A stretch of 64,000 nt of DNA, taken from the NCBI GenBank assembly GCA_042091375.1, contig JBELHO010000003.1:84289-148288 (forward strand), written 5' to 3'. Positions 47,274-56,117 of this stretch are shown one piece after another. A program made the position numbers and the translations under genes. The notes beneath the pieces were generated by a model. It worked only from the letters and a program-made list of their open reading frames with translations, did no database searches and was not told where the DNA came from. Within the stretch, counting starts at the first letter, position 1. Each line of letters begins with the position of its first letter. The stretch comes from JBELHO01 sp042091375 (GTDB taxonomy: Bacteria > Pseudomonadota > Gammaproteobacteria > Enterobacterales > Alteromonadaceae).

Positions 47274-47304
47274 TTGTTCGTTTGAAAAAATATAAAGGTT
47301 CCCT

Positions 47305-49086
47305 ATGGCAGATTACCAAGCTCCACTCAAAGATATGAATTTTTTACTGTTTGATGTGTTTAAAAATGATCAACTGTGGCCATCACTACCTAAATTAGCT
47401 GACCATGTCGACAAAGAGACATCCACAGCTATTTTACAAGAGTGTGCAAAAATTGCTGAACAAGTTATCGCACCGCTATCCAGACAGGGTGATGAAATAG
47501 GGGTGAGTTATGATCAGGGTAAAGTGACTACAGCACCTGGTTATCGCCAAGCCTTTGCCACCTATGTCGAAGGCGGCTGGCCTTCATTGGGTGGAGATAT
47601 AAACTATGGTGGCATGGGCATGCCCAAAGTCATCACTTCGTTTCACGAAGAAATGTTGTGTTCAGCAGACATCTCTTTTTCACTTTATCCAGGGTTAACT
47701 GCTGGCGCTGCTTTGTCCCTTGCCAAACATGCCAGTGAATCGTTGAAAGAGCGATATTTAACGCGTTTATATGCTGGCGATTGGAGTGCAACAATGTGCT
47801 TAACTGAGTCGCATGCAGGCACAGATTTAGGGATGATCCGCACCAAAGCGGTACCGCAAAATGATGGCAGTTATTCACTTACTGGCAATAAAATATTCAT
47901 CACTGCCGGTGAGCATGATCTCACCCCCAACATCATTCATTTAGTATTAGCTAAATTACCTGACGCACCTGCTGGACCGAAAGGTATTTCATTATTTTTA
48001 GTGCCTAAATTTGCAGTTAAGGACGATGGTTCTTTGGGCGAAGCAAACCAAGTGAGTTGTGGTTCCATTGAACACAAAATGGGAATCCATGCTTCAGCTA
48101 CTTGTGTACTTAATTTTGATGGTGCTAAAGGCTATTTGGTTGGCGATATCAATAAAGGTTTAGCCTGCATGTTTACCATGATGAATTTTGAACGCATTGG
48201 CGTTGGCATACAGGGGTTGGGGGCAGGTGAACGTTCATACCAAAATGCCATTGAATACGCCAAAGATAGAGTACAGAGTCGTTCTCTTACTGGGGTGAAA
48301 TCACCAGAAAAAGAAGCCGACTCTATTCTAGTGCACGGTGACGTGCGTCGTATGCTATTAAATATGAAAGCCCTTAACGAGGGTTCAAGAGCCTTGTCAT
48401 TATACATTGCTATGCAACTCGATATTGCCACGTACGGAGAAGGAGAGGCCCAGCAAAAAGCAGAGCACTTAACGGCTTTAATGACACCTCTTGCGAAAGC
48501 ATTTTTTACTGATCTAGGCATGGAAACCACACTTACTGGTCAACAAGTATTTGGTGGTCACGGTTATGTTCGAGAATGGGGGCAAGAGCAATTAGTTCGC
48601 GATGCGCGCATTGCGCAAATTTATGAGGGAACCAATGGTATTCAAGCCATGGATCTTCTCGCGAGAAAAGTGGCTGGTAGCTCCGGGGCATTAATGAGCT
48701 GTTTCATTGAAGAAATGAAATCTTATATTGATCAGACCACAAGCGACAGCATGAAGGAGTTCATACAGCCCCTAGCCGAAGCAACCGATGATTTAGCGAC
48801 ACTAACCCAGCAGATATTAGTTAAAGCTAAGGGTAACACCGAAGAGTTAGGTACTTCAGCCAATGATTATCTACACATTTTTGGTTATACTGCTATGGCA
48901 TTTGCTTGGGCTAAGATGGCCGAAGTAGCTCTGGCGAAGATGGCCGACGATGAAGATTTTTATCAAGCTAAAATTCACACCGCTCGTTATTATTTTGCCC
49001 GTTTATTGCCGCGCAGACATTCGTTAATATTAAGTGCTAGTGCCGGTGCTGAAGATTTATTCAACATACGAGATGACTGGTTTTAA
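47305..49086 (+). CDS. Acyl-CoA dehydrogenase (long form with C-terminal domain)
   Basis: 593 residues, longer than the 380-residue standard form, with the extra C-terminal domain. Visible are CLTESHAGTDLGMIRT and GNKIFITAGEHD of the FAD/substrate core, GHGYVREWGQEQLVRD and the catalytic base Glu441 in YEGTNGIQAMDL. The long form includes DmdC-like and PA2815-like enzymes, so a fatty acyl-CoA or methylmercaptopropionyl-CoA substrate is possible. The PsrA-type site upstream favours a fatty-acid role. A strong terminator follows. Confidence 0.92.
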   Translation: MADYQAPLKDMNFLLFDVFKNDQLWPSLPKLADHVDKETSTAILQECAKIAEQVIAPLSRQGDEIGVSYDQGKVTTAPGYRQAFATYVEGGWPSLGGDINYGGMGMPKVITSFHEEMLCSADISFSLYPGLTAGAALSLAKHASESLKERYLTRLYAGDWSATMCLTESHAGTDLGMIRTKAVPQNDGSYSLTGNKIFITAGEHDLTPNIIHLVLAKLPDAPAGPKGISLFLVPKFAVKDDGSLGEANQVSCGSIEHKMGIHASATCVLNFDGAKGYLVGDINKGLACMFTMMNFERIGVGIQGLGAGERSYQNAIEYAKDRVQSRSLTGVKSPEKEADSILVHGDVRRMLLNMKALNEGSRALSLYIAMQLDIATYGEGEAQQKAEHLTALMTPLAKAFFTDLGMETTLTGQQVFGGHGYVREWGQEQLVRDARIAQIYEGTNGIQAMDLLARKVAGSSGALMSCFIEEMKSYIDQTTSDSMKEFIQPLAEATDDLATLTQQILVKAKGNTEELGTSANDYLHIFGYTAMAFAWAKMAEVALAKMADDEDFYQAKIHTARYYFARLLPRRHSLILSASAGAEDLFNIRDDWF

Positions 49087-49112
49087 GGTTCGTTAGTGTT
49101 TAGTTGATATTC

Positions 49113-49146
49113 AAACCCTTAACTGCAAAGTTAAGGGTTTTTTGTA
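49113..49146 (+). terminator. Intrinsic terminator after the acyl-CoA dehydrogenase gene
   Basis: AAACCCTTAACT (49113-49124) pairs perfectly with AGTTAAGGGTTT (49129-49140), loop GCAA, then further T. Confidence 0.95.
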
Positions 49147-49178
49147 TTGATAAATAAAGTTTTTTATAGCAAGTGTAA

Positions 49179-49859
49179 TTAAAACGAATAACTCGTACCG
49201 AACAGCGCCATATGCTTATTATTTATATCGCTTAGTGGTGAATGAGTTATCGACTTATTAAAGCTGGTGGTGGTTAACGAGCCTAATAATTTCCACTGTT
49301 TGGTGATTGAGTATGTACTGATGATACCAATTGTTGCTTGTTGTGTGTCATCAATAAAAAGTGTTTGTGGATCAAGCATTGGCTCTAGTTCACTGACATA
49401 ATTGTCGAAAAAAGCTGGCTCTGTCGCTTGGTATTTTGCCATGAGTGCCAAATCAAAGTTGTCTTTTATATATACTGAGTAAGATCCTTGCAGATAAAAT
49501 TTACCACTGTCTGAGACATCACTGGTTTGACTAAGCAGACCTGTTTCAGCATAAAAGCGCCCGTAGTAATAACCAGCATTGATCCCTGTAAAGAACTGCG
49601 CTTGAGAAACTTTCAAATTGGGCGTCACATTGCTGTTAATGGATGCCATTAGCCCTTGTGTTGATGTGTTTGTAGACCATTCATGTAGAGAAGTGATTGC
49701 CGGCTTACTAGGAATTTTTATTGCAGCTACTCCCCATTGTGAAGAGAAACTCTCGACAAGATTGATATTTTTTTTTAATAACGGCGTTTGCTCAGTGTCT
49801 GCGCGAACTAATGAGGCAAAAAACATCGTCAACAACGCAACCACTAATTTAATTTGCAT
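49179..49859 (-). CDS. Small outer-membrane beta-barrel protein, family unknown
   Basis: 226 residues with a signal peptide (MQIKLVVALLTMFFASLVRA) and amphipathic strands such as FTGINAGYYYGRFYAETGLL and KFYLQGSYSVYIKD. It ends ALFGTSYSF with C-terminal Phe, the barrel-assembly signal. Probably an 8-10 strand barrel; I do not recognise a family. Ribosome site AGGGG lies 8 bases upstream. The leader upstream carries two strong inverted repeats. Confidence 0.7.
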   Translation of the reverse strand: MQIKLVVALLTMFFASLVRADTEQTPLLKKNINLVESFSSQWGVAAIKIPSKPAITSLHEWSTNTSTQGLMASINSNVTPNLKVSQAQFFTGINAGYYYGRFYAETGLLSQTSDVSDSGKFYLQGSYSVYIKDNFDLALMAKYQATEPAFFDNYVSELEPMLDPQTLFIDDTQQATIGIISTYSITKQWKLLGSLTTTSFNKSITHSPLSDINNKHMALFGTSYSF

Positions 49860-49880
49860 TACTTTTACCCCTGTGTTGTT

Positions 49881-49899
49881 GCAAATACAATGTATTTGC
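49881..49899. promoter_or_regulatory. Perfect 19-base palindrome in the barrel gene leader
   Basis: GCAAATACA (49881-49889), centre A, TGTATTTGC (49891-49899): perfect 9-base arms. It lies 22 bases before the barrel start and next to its ribosome site, so it could be an operator or an RNA hairpin controlling translation. Confidence 0.6.
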
Positions 49900-49900
49900 T

Positions 49901-49960
49901 AAGCTACTGGTGATTTTTGAACAACAACTGCTATCGACTCAAAAATCACTAACCAAGCTT
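49901..49960. repeat. Extended inverted repeat upstream of the barrel gene
   Basis: GTGATTTTTGA (49910-49920) and TCAAAAATCAC (49939-49949) are perfect inverted copies with an 18-base loop; outer AAGCT (49901-49905) and AGCTT (49956-49960) extend the pairing. A minus-strand -10-like TATACT at about 50006-50011 would place this in a leader of about 140 bases. Confidence 0.6.
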
Positions 49961-50148
49961 ATCTGTGTTGTGTTTTATTATTATTTAACAGTATTTACAC
50001 TTTAGTATAGTTAATTTTTTTGATATTGCTGCAGATAAATAGAGGATTGAATTTTAATAAAATTTGTTTGACAAAATAGCACAGAAAATAACAATCCAGT
50101 TGAGGTTTATTGTATACTCGCCTTTTGATTTTGCTTTAGGGTGTTCCA

Positions 50149-50874
50149 TTGCTAGCTTTTGTACGTTTGATTTTAATGACTTTAGCCTTGGTCTGTATTT
50201 CTACTATTTCTTGTTTGTTTTGCTTATTGCGGCCTTTTCACCGCAACAATGTCTATCATACCGCAAGGTATTTAGGTAAAGTTACCAAAATAATTGGTTT
50301 AGAGGTCGAAGTAAGGGTACCTCAGTCAGTGTTGTCAAATGGTCCCGTGGTTTATATTTGTAACCATCAAAACAGCTATGATATTTTTACTGCCAGTAAC
50401 GCGGTTTTACCTAGCACCGTCAGTGTTGGCAAAAAAAGTTTAAAGTGGATCCCATTTTTTGGGCAAATGTATTGGTTAACAGGTAATATACTTATTGATC
50501 GACGCAATAGCAGTAAAGCCATGAATACTATTGCTTTGACCGCGAAAAAAATCCAAGAAAAACAATTGTCTGTGTGGTTATTTCCGGAAGGAACGAGAAG
50601 TAACGGCCGCGGTTTATTACCTTTTAAAACAGGGGCTTTTCGCACCGCTATTCAGGCCAACGTGCCGGTAGTGCCAATTTGTGCCAGTAATATGCACGGC
50701 ACAGTCAACTTGAACCGTTGGAATAATGGCAAAATGATCATTGAAATGCTTGATCCCATTGTGATCAGTGAACAACACAAAGACAATATCAGAGATCTTG
50801 TCAATGACACCCATCGACAAATGGCAGATAAAATTGCCGCATTAGATGCAGAAGTAAAATTGTCGAACAATTGA
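50149..50874 (+). CDS. plsC: 1-acyl-sn-glycerol-3-phosphate acyltransferase
   Basis: 241 residues starting with TTG at 50149, supported by AGGGTG 5-6 bases upstream and by the N-terminal membrane helix that begins at once. The HX4D motif is HQNSYD (His73, Asp78), followed by FPEGTRS and VPICASNMHGTVN. It acylates lysophosphatidic acid to phosphatidic acid at the inner membrane. rraB follows after 27 bases and probably shares the transcript. Confidence 0.93.
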   Translation: MLAFVRLILMTLALVCISTISCLFCLLRPFHRNNVYHTARYLGKVTKIIGLEVEVRVPQSVLSNGPVVYICNHQNSYDIFTASNAVLPSTVSVGKKSLKWIPFFGQMYWLTGNILIDRRNSSKAMNTIALTAKKIQEKQLSVWLFPEGTRSNGRGLLPFKTGAFRTAIQANVPVVPICASNMHGTVNLNRWNNGKMIIEMLDPIVISEQHKDNIRDLVNDTHRQMADKIAALDAEVKLSNN

Positions 50875-50901
50875 TAAACAGCCCATAATGGAGTAAACAC
50901 T

Positions 50902-51255
50902 ATGGTCGATGAAGAATTACAACAATGGCTTGAACACACTGAAAATTTAATAGCAGCTTTGCTTGAAGATGGCACTAATGAAAGTGTGCATCACACCATA
51001 GAGCACCATTTTTCTAGCGTTGATTTTGCCACCCTAGAAAAGGCTGCAGTGACTGCCTTTAAAATCGGATTAGAGATTGAAGAGCCTGAAGAAGCTGTAC
51101 TGGAGGATGGTAGTAAAGTATTTGCTTTCGATATAATCACTGAACAACCTTTAGAGCTTGCAGTCATTAAGGCAGAAACTCAATCTATGTTGCAATTGGC
51201 CAGACAATGTCAAGTTGATTACGATGGCTGGGGAACTTACTTCGAAGAAGAGTAA
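50902..51255 (+). CDS. rraB: Ribonuclease E inhibitor RraB
   Basis: 117 residues, acidic, with the family landmarks HTIEHHFSS near the start, VFAFDIITEQ and the ending YDGWGTYFEEE. RraB binds RNase E and changes which transcripts it cuts. AGGAG-like sequence (ATGGAG) precedes the ATG; a terminator follows. Confidence 0.92.
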   Translation: MVDEELQQWLEHTENLIAALLEDGTNESVHHTIEHHFSSVDFATLEKAAVTAFKIGLEIEEPEEAVLEDGSKVFAFDIITEQPLELAVIKAETQSMLQLARQCQVDYDGWGTYFEEE

Positions 51256-51290
51256 GCACCGCCAAAATAGCGGGTTGTAAAAATCAAATA

Positions 51291-51320
51291 AAAAAGCTCA
51301 GCAATAGCTGAGCTTTTTTA
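51291..51320 (+). terminator. Intrinsic terminator after rraB
   Basis: AAAAAGCTCAGC (51291-51302) pairs perfectly with GCTGAGCTTTTT (51307-51318), loop AATA. The symmetry means it can also serve ppaC on the minus strand. Confidence 0.95.
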
Positions 51321-51367
51321 TTTGTCTTGTCTAGTATTGTCTAGTGTTGTGTTGATAGAGCTAGCTG

Positions 51368-52288
51368 TTAGGCTAGGATTTCTTGCAGCGGTGGCACCAC
51401 TTGCTTTTTACGTGACAACACCCCATCTAACCAAACCTTACCATCGACAGTTGCTTTGCCGTAAGCCTGTTCTATTAGCTCAACACTATCGCTAGCGACT
51501 AACATCTCAGAACCTTCTTGCATGATATCGGTCAACAGCAACAACACACTGTGGCGATCACCTTCAGCCTTAAGTTGGATAATATCAGCCGCTAATGCCG
51601 GTTTCATTTCATCAAAAATAGTTAAATCAATCACTTCTAACTGTCCAATACCGATCAGCTTACCGTTCATATTAAAATCTTTAAAATCCCGTAATACTAA
51701 ATCGCGAACGGGCGTGCCTTCAACGGCTGATTTAACCTTGAACATCTCCATACCAAGGCCTTTTGGATCGCTTATGCCAGCTATTTCTGCCAGTGCCTCG
51801 ACACATTTAATATCGGCAGTAGTACAGGTTGGTGACTTGAAAATAACCGTGTCACTTAAAATGGCAGACATCATAGCCCCGGCAATATTTTTGGGGATAG
51901 CGACTTGATGAAAATCGTACATCATTTTAATAATGGTATTGGTGCAGCCAACCGGGCGGATCCAACATTCAAGGGGAGCTGAAGTAGTAATATCGCCTAA
52001 TTTATGGTGGTCAATAATGCCTAGGATTGTTGCTTGATCAATATCATCAGGCCCTTGCACGCGATCTGAATGATCTACTATGTATAAACTCTCACCTGCA
52101 TATTGGGTTTTTAGCTGCGGTTGCTCAAGATCAAATCTTTCTAGAATAAACAGTGTTTCAGGTGATAGTTCGCCCAAGCGAGCTGGAACCGTTTCTTCAC
52201 CTAATGCGGTTTTTAAATAGGATAGGGCAATTGCTGAACATATTGAATCGGAATCGGGTACTTTGTGTCCAACCACATAATGAGGCAT
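51368..52288 (-). CDS. ppaC: Manganese-dependent inorganic pyrophosphatase (family II)
   Basis: 306 residues. DHH-family metal motifs are seen: VGHKVPDSDSICSAIA at the N-terminus, IVDHSDR, and the DHH signature IIDHHKLGD; the C-terminal domain ends with the substrate-binding LSRKKQVVPPL. It hydrolyses pyrophosphate in the cytoplasm. Family II enzymes are scattered among gammaproteobacteria, often in marine groups. Confidence 0.96.
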   Translation of the reverse strand: MPHYVVGHKVPDSDSICSAIALSYLKTALGEETVPARLGELSPETLFILERFDLEQPQLKTQYAGESLYIVDHSDRVQGPDDIDQATILGIIDHHKLGDITTSAPLECWIRPVGCTNTIIKMMYDFHQVAIPKNIAGAMMSAILSDTVIFKSPTCTTADIKCVEALAEIAGISDPKGLGMEMFKVKSAVEGTPVRDLVLRDFKDFNMNGKLIGIGQLEVIDLTIFDEMKPALAADIIQLKAEGDRHSVLLLLTDIMQEGSEMLVASDSVELIEQAYGKATVDGKVWLDGVLSRKKQVVPPLQEILA

Positions 52289-52354
52289 AATTTTTCACTT
52301 TTTTTATAGGGCAGTTATTTAATGGTTATTTTAACAAAAAATAAATAATAAAAA

Positions 52355-52388
52355 AGCCGCTTGCGCAATATCCATTGAAAAAGCGGCT
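52355..52388 (-). terminator. Intrinsic terminator after fbp
   Basis: AGCCGCTT (52355-52362) and AAGCGGCT (52381-52388) pair perfectly around an 18-base loop. On the minus strand the stem is followed by TTTTTTATTATTT. Confidence 0.88.
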
Positions 52389-52409
52389 AACCGGCAGAAT
52401 TATCAACGA

Positions 52410-53390
52410 TTATTCAGCTACAGACGGATAATAAGCTAAACAAGCCGCTACTTCATTTTTTGAGCCCATAATCACCTCTACTCTTTGGTGGATGTCATCG
52501 GGTTGAATAGCCATGATCCGCTGTTCGCTGGTCATTGCTAAACCACCGGCTTGTTCAATGAGATAACTCATTGGATTGGCTTCGTACATTAACCGCAGCT
52601 TGTATGGCTTTGCTGGGTTTTTATTATCTGCGGGGTAAGTGAATAAACCACCACGGGTGAGTACCCTATGAATATCCCCAACCATAGCCGCGATCCAGCG
52701 CATATTGTAATTTTTGCCACGAGGACCAGTATCACCAGCGAGTAAGTCGGCAATATAGTTTTGCATCGGCGCTTGCCAAAATCGTTGATTGGACATATTG
52801 ATGGCAAATTCTTGCGTATCTTCAGGTACTTTAATATTTCGCTCAACTAACAAATAACCACCATGAGTGCGATCCAGTACATAAACATGGGTGCCACTGC
52901 CAGTAGTCATAACCAGCATGGTCGATGGACCGTATAACACATAACCAGCACATACTTGTTGATCACCACATTGTTTGAACATATCCGGATCATCGGCGGC
53001 CATCTGTTGCGGTGCCTGGTGAATAGAAAAAATAGTGCCGATCAGAGAGTTAATATCTATGTTCGAGCTACCGTCCAGAGGATCAAATGACACAATATAC
53101 TGACCATTTTCATCGCCGGCTACCGAGGTGTCCTCTTCTTCTGACGAAATCGCTTTAACAAAACCCGACTCCAATAAGATATCTTTAATTAATTCATTAG
53201 CGACCACATCGAGTTTTTTTTGTACTTCACCTTGAATATTTTCATCTAAGGTCGAGCCCAATAAACCACCTAAGTGTGCTTGACCTACGCGAAAGGAAAT
53301 CTCTTTGGTGGCAGCCAAAATGGTTTTGATTGTCGAAATTAAATCCAGTGGAACATTATCTTCACGTAAAGCAGGTGCTAGTCGTTGCAT
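52410..53390 (-). CDS. fbp: Fructose-1,6-bisphosphatase class 1
   Basis: 326 residues from ATG 53390, chosen because AGG lies 7 bases upstream and the resulting start (MQRLAPALREDNVPLDLI) gives a normal N-terminus for the family. Longer in-frame starts exist at 53423 (ATG) and 53465 (TTG). Motifs: ENIQGEVQKKLD, SSEEEDT, FDPLDGSSNIDIN (metal site), GLFTYPADNKN and LMYEANPMSYLIEQAGG. It catalyses the gluconeogenic step to fructose 6-phosphate. Confidence 0.95.
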   Translation of the reverse strand: MQRLAPALREDNVPLDLISTIKTILAATKEISFRVGQAHLGGLLGSTLDENIQGEVQKKLDVVANELIKDILLESGFVKAISSEEEDTSVAGDENGQYIVSFDPLDGSSNIDINSLIGTIFSIHQAPQQMAADDPDMFKQCGDQQVCAGYVLYGPSTMLVMTTGSGTHVYVLDRTHGGYLLVERNIKVPEDTQEFAINMSNQRFWQAPMQNYIADLLAGDTGPRGKNYNMRWIAAMVGDIHRVLTRGGLFTYPADNKNPAKPYKLRLMYEANPMSYLIEQAGGLAMTSEQRIMAIQPDDIHQRVEVIMGSKNEVAACLAYYPSVAE

Positions 53391-53511
53391 TCGGGTACCT
53401 AATTGATTTAAAGTTCTACTCATATTATTGAGTGTCTGTATTGTTACCTTCCTCTTTGCTGGCAATCAAGCACCAATAAGAGGGACGTATTTTGTCACTA
53501 TTCACTCTATG

Positions 53512-53541
53512 TACCGCCTAATTTGATCAAATGCGGTAGGC
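53512..53541. promoter_or_regulatory. Nested palindrome between fbp and the metalloprotease gene
   Basis: ATTTGATCAAAT (53521-53532) is a perfect 12-base palindrome, flanked by TACCGC (53512-53517) and GCGGTA (53533-53538), which also pair. Located about 120 bases before fbp and 95 before the divergent gene. An operator is plausible; the regulator is unknown. Confidence 0.45.
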
Positions 53542-53633
53542 AAATATCCAACAAGTATAACAAATTATCTGGCAAGTCTGCACAACTAAGCACAATAATC
53601 TTGTGGTTAATGTTACTAAATTAAGGAATTGAA

Positions 53634-56060
53634 ATGAAATTATTTTTAGCGGTTCTGTCAATGGTGTTGATGACGGCTTTTGCTGTCAATGCTTCGTCTA
53701 GTTACGATGATTTTATCAAAGAAAAACAGTTACATCAGGGCTATTTTTCATTTTACACAGACAGCGTTACGGGTAACGTTTATCTTCAGATCCCCAGTCA
53801 AAGTCAACAATTTTTATTTCAAAGTAGCTTGCCTCATGGCATAGGATCCAATGACATAGGTTTAGACCGAGGTCAACTTGGCGATACCCGCTTAGTGCAA
53901 TTTGAGCGGGTAGGGGATAAAGTATTTTTGCGTCAATTAAACACTTACTACCGCGCTGATTCTGATAATCAACTAGAACAAAAAGCGGTTGAAGAAGCCT
54001 TTGCTAGCTCAATTATTTGGGGTTTTAAAGTCGCGGCAACGCATCCCGATAACAGTAAAGTGCTGGTCGATTACACACCTTTTTTGTTGTCTGACATACA
54101 CAACATTTCTGCCAGGTTAAAACAGAGTAAACAGGGCAATTTTTCTATCGATAAAAGCCGCAGTGGTTTTTACTCTAAACGCAGTAAAGCCTTTCCACAA
54201 AATACCGAATTAGAGGCCACTGTTACCTTTACAGGGAATAATGCCGGTAAATATTTACGTGCTGTTGCGCCAGATCAGCGAGCCATCACCGTTAATTTAC
54301 ATCATTCGTTGATCGCCTTGCCTGATGGTGATTATCAGCCAAGGGTGTTTCACCCACGCAGTGGCTTTTGGGCCAGTAGTTATGCCGATTATGCCACTGA
54401 TATTGATAAACCGCTGGTAAAGAGAAATATTCCTCGACATCGCTTACAAAAAAAAGATCGCACTGCAAAACTTAGTGAAGCCGTTGAACCTATTGTTTAC
54501 TATTTAGATGCCGGTGTACCTGAGCCAATAAAAAGTGCGCTACTAGATGGCGCCCGTTGGTGGGACCAAGCGTTTACTGCTATTGGGTATAAAAATGCTT
54601 TTCAAGTGAAAATGTTACCTGCTGACGCCGATCCCATGGATGTGCGTTACAACGTGATCCAGTGGGTGCATAGGGCAACCCGAGGTTGGTCTTATGGCGC
54701 TTCGGTGATCGACCCGAGGACAGGTGAAATTATTAAGGGTCATGTGACGCTGGGTTCATTGCGGGTGCGTCAAGACTATTTAATTGCACTAGGGCTAACT
54801 TCACCATTTAGCAAAGAACAAACCGACACCAGTGCTATGCAGGAAATGGCACTGGCGCGTATTCGGCAATTATCTGCTCATGAAGTGGGTCATACCTTAG
54901 GTATTGCTCATAACTTTGCGGCTAGCAGTAATAATAGAGCCTCAGTAATGGACTATCCCCATCCATTGATCACCCTGCAAAAGGGGCAAGTTAATTTAGC
55001 CGACGCCTACGCCACAGATATTGGCTCATGGGATAAGTTAGTGATCGCCTATGGTTATGCTGATGTTTTACCTGCTGAAGAGTCTGCATATTTGACCCGT
55101 GTTATTGAAACCGCAAGTGCACAAGGCCTTGATTATATTTCCGATGCTGATGCCCGCGCAAAGTCAGGTGCACATGCCACGGCCCACCTGTGGGATAATG
55201 GTGAAAATGCCGCCGATGAATTATTACGCGTACTCAAGGTCAGACAAGCTGCGCTTGCTCAGTTTGGTGTCAACAGTATTCCCTTTGGTACACCTTTATC
55301 AGAAATAGAGCCGATATTGGTGCCTATTTATAATTTTCATCGATTTCAGGTTGAAGCGGCAGTGAAACTGATCGCCGGTGTTGATTATTCTTACCAACTT
55401 CGACAAGCCAATGTCAATCCTAACATTGCCGCTGTAGCACCTAAGTTACAACGCCATGCCTTAAATGCATTAATGGCAACCCTAACCATGGAAACCCTAA
55501 CATTACCTGAGCATATTACTCAGCTTATCCCACCTAAGGCCTATGGTTACCAAAGAGATAGGGAAAGTTTTAGCAGCAATACTGGCCTGACTTTTGATGC
55601 CATTAGTGCTGCCCAAGCAAGTATTAACCACACCTTGAGTTTATTGTTAAATGGCCAGCGTCTAGCGCGTCTGCAACAACAGGCAATACTTGAACCTAAG
55701 ATCCCAAGTGCATCGGACGTATTTGATCTGTTAATAGATAACAGTATTAAATTAACCGGATCTCAAGGTAGTGCAGCATTAGTACAACAACGATTAAACC
55801 AGCAGGTAGTCGAGCAATTACTGGCACTTTGGCACAATAAAAATACCGTTACTGAGGTGAGAGCGCCTGTGTATTTAGCCTTAACATCATTAGACACTTG
55901 GCTACAAAAAAACGCACTAACCACACAAAATAAAGGCTTGGCAGCACAGTTTTCTCTATTGCAAGCACAGATCGCACACAGTCTAACTCAGGGTAAAACA
56001 TTTACCCCTACAGTAGAGGTAAATTTACCACCAGGATCACCCATTGGGCAAAGACATTAA
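53634..56060 (+). CDS. Secreted zinc-dependent metalloprotease (metzincin-like, DUF5117 type)
   Basis: 808 residues with signal peptide (LFLAVLSMVLMTAFAVNA). N-terminal region (about 25-270) resembles DUF5118/DUF5117. The zinc site is HEVGHTLGIAHN: His416, Glu417, His420 and His426, the metzincin pattern HExxHxxGxxH, followed by the SVMDYPHP Met-turn. A long helical C-terminal region follows. Family members are uncharacterised periplasmic or secreted proteases. The end PTVEVNLPPGSPIGQRH is normal for the group. Confidence 0.92.
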   Translation: MKLFLAVLSMVLMTAFAVNASSSYDDFIKEKQLHQGYFSFYTDSVTGNVYLQIPSQSQQFLFQSSLPHGIGSNDIGLDRGQLGDTRLVQFERVGDKVFLRQLNTYYRADSDNQLEQKAVEEAFASSIIWGFKVAATHPDNSKVLVDYTPFLLSDIHNISARLKQSKQGNFSIDKSRSGFYSKRSKAFPQNTELEATVTFTGNNAGKYLRAVAPDQRAITVNLHHSLIALPDGDYQPRVFHPRSGFWASSYADYATDIDKPLVKRNIPRHRLQKKDRTAKLSEAVEPIVYYLDAGVPEPIKSALLDGARWWDQAFTAIGYKNAFQVKMLPADADPMDVRYNVIQWVHRATRGWSYGASVIDPRTGEIIKGHVTLGSLRVRQDYLIALGLTSPFSKEQTDTSAMQEMALARIRQLSAHEVGHTLGIAHNFAASSNNRASVMDYPHPLITLQKGQVNLADAYATDIGSWDKLVIAYGYADVLPAEESAYLTRVIETASAQGLDYISDADARAKSGAHATAHLWDNGENAADELLRVLKVRQAALAQFGVNSIPFGTPLSEIEPILVPIYNFHRFQVEAAVKLIAGVDYSYQLRQANVNPNIAAVAPKLQRHALNALMATLTMETLTLPEHITQLIPPKAYGYQRDRESFSSNTGLTFDAISAAQASINHTLSLLLNGQRLARLQQQAILEPKIPSASDVFDLLIDNSIKLTGSQGSAALVQQRLNQQVVEQLLALWHNKNTVTEVRAPVYLALTSLDTWLQKNALTTQNKGLAAQFSLLQAQIAHSLTQGKTFTPTVEVNLPPGSPIGQRH

Positions 56061-56117
56061 TTCAGCAGCGTCAGCTGACAATAATTTAACTGACTGAATA
56101 ATTGAGGAATAATAGTA

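Noticed and set aside
53521..53532. FNR or Cra site before fbp
   Set aside because: FNR needs TTGAT-N4-ATCAA and Cra needs a TGAATC-type core; the palindrome has no such spacer or core.
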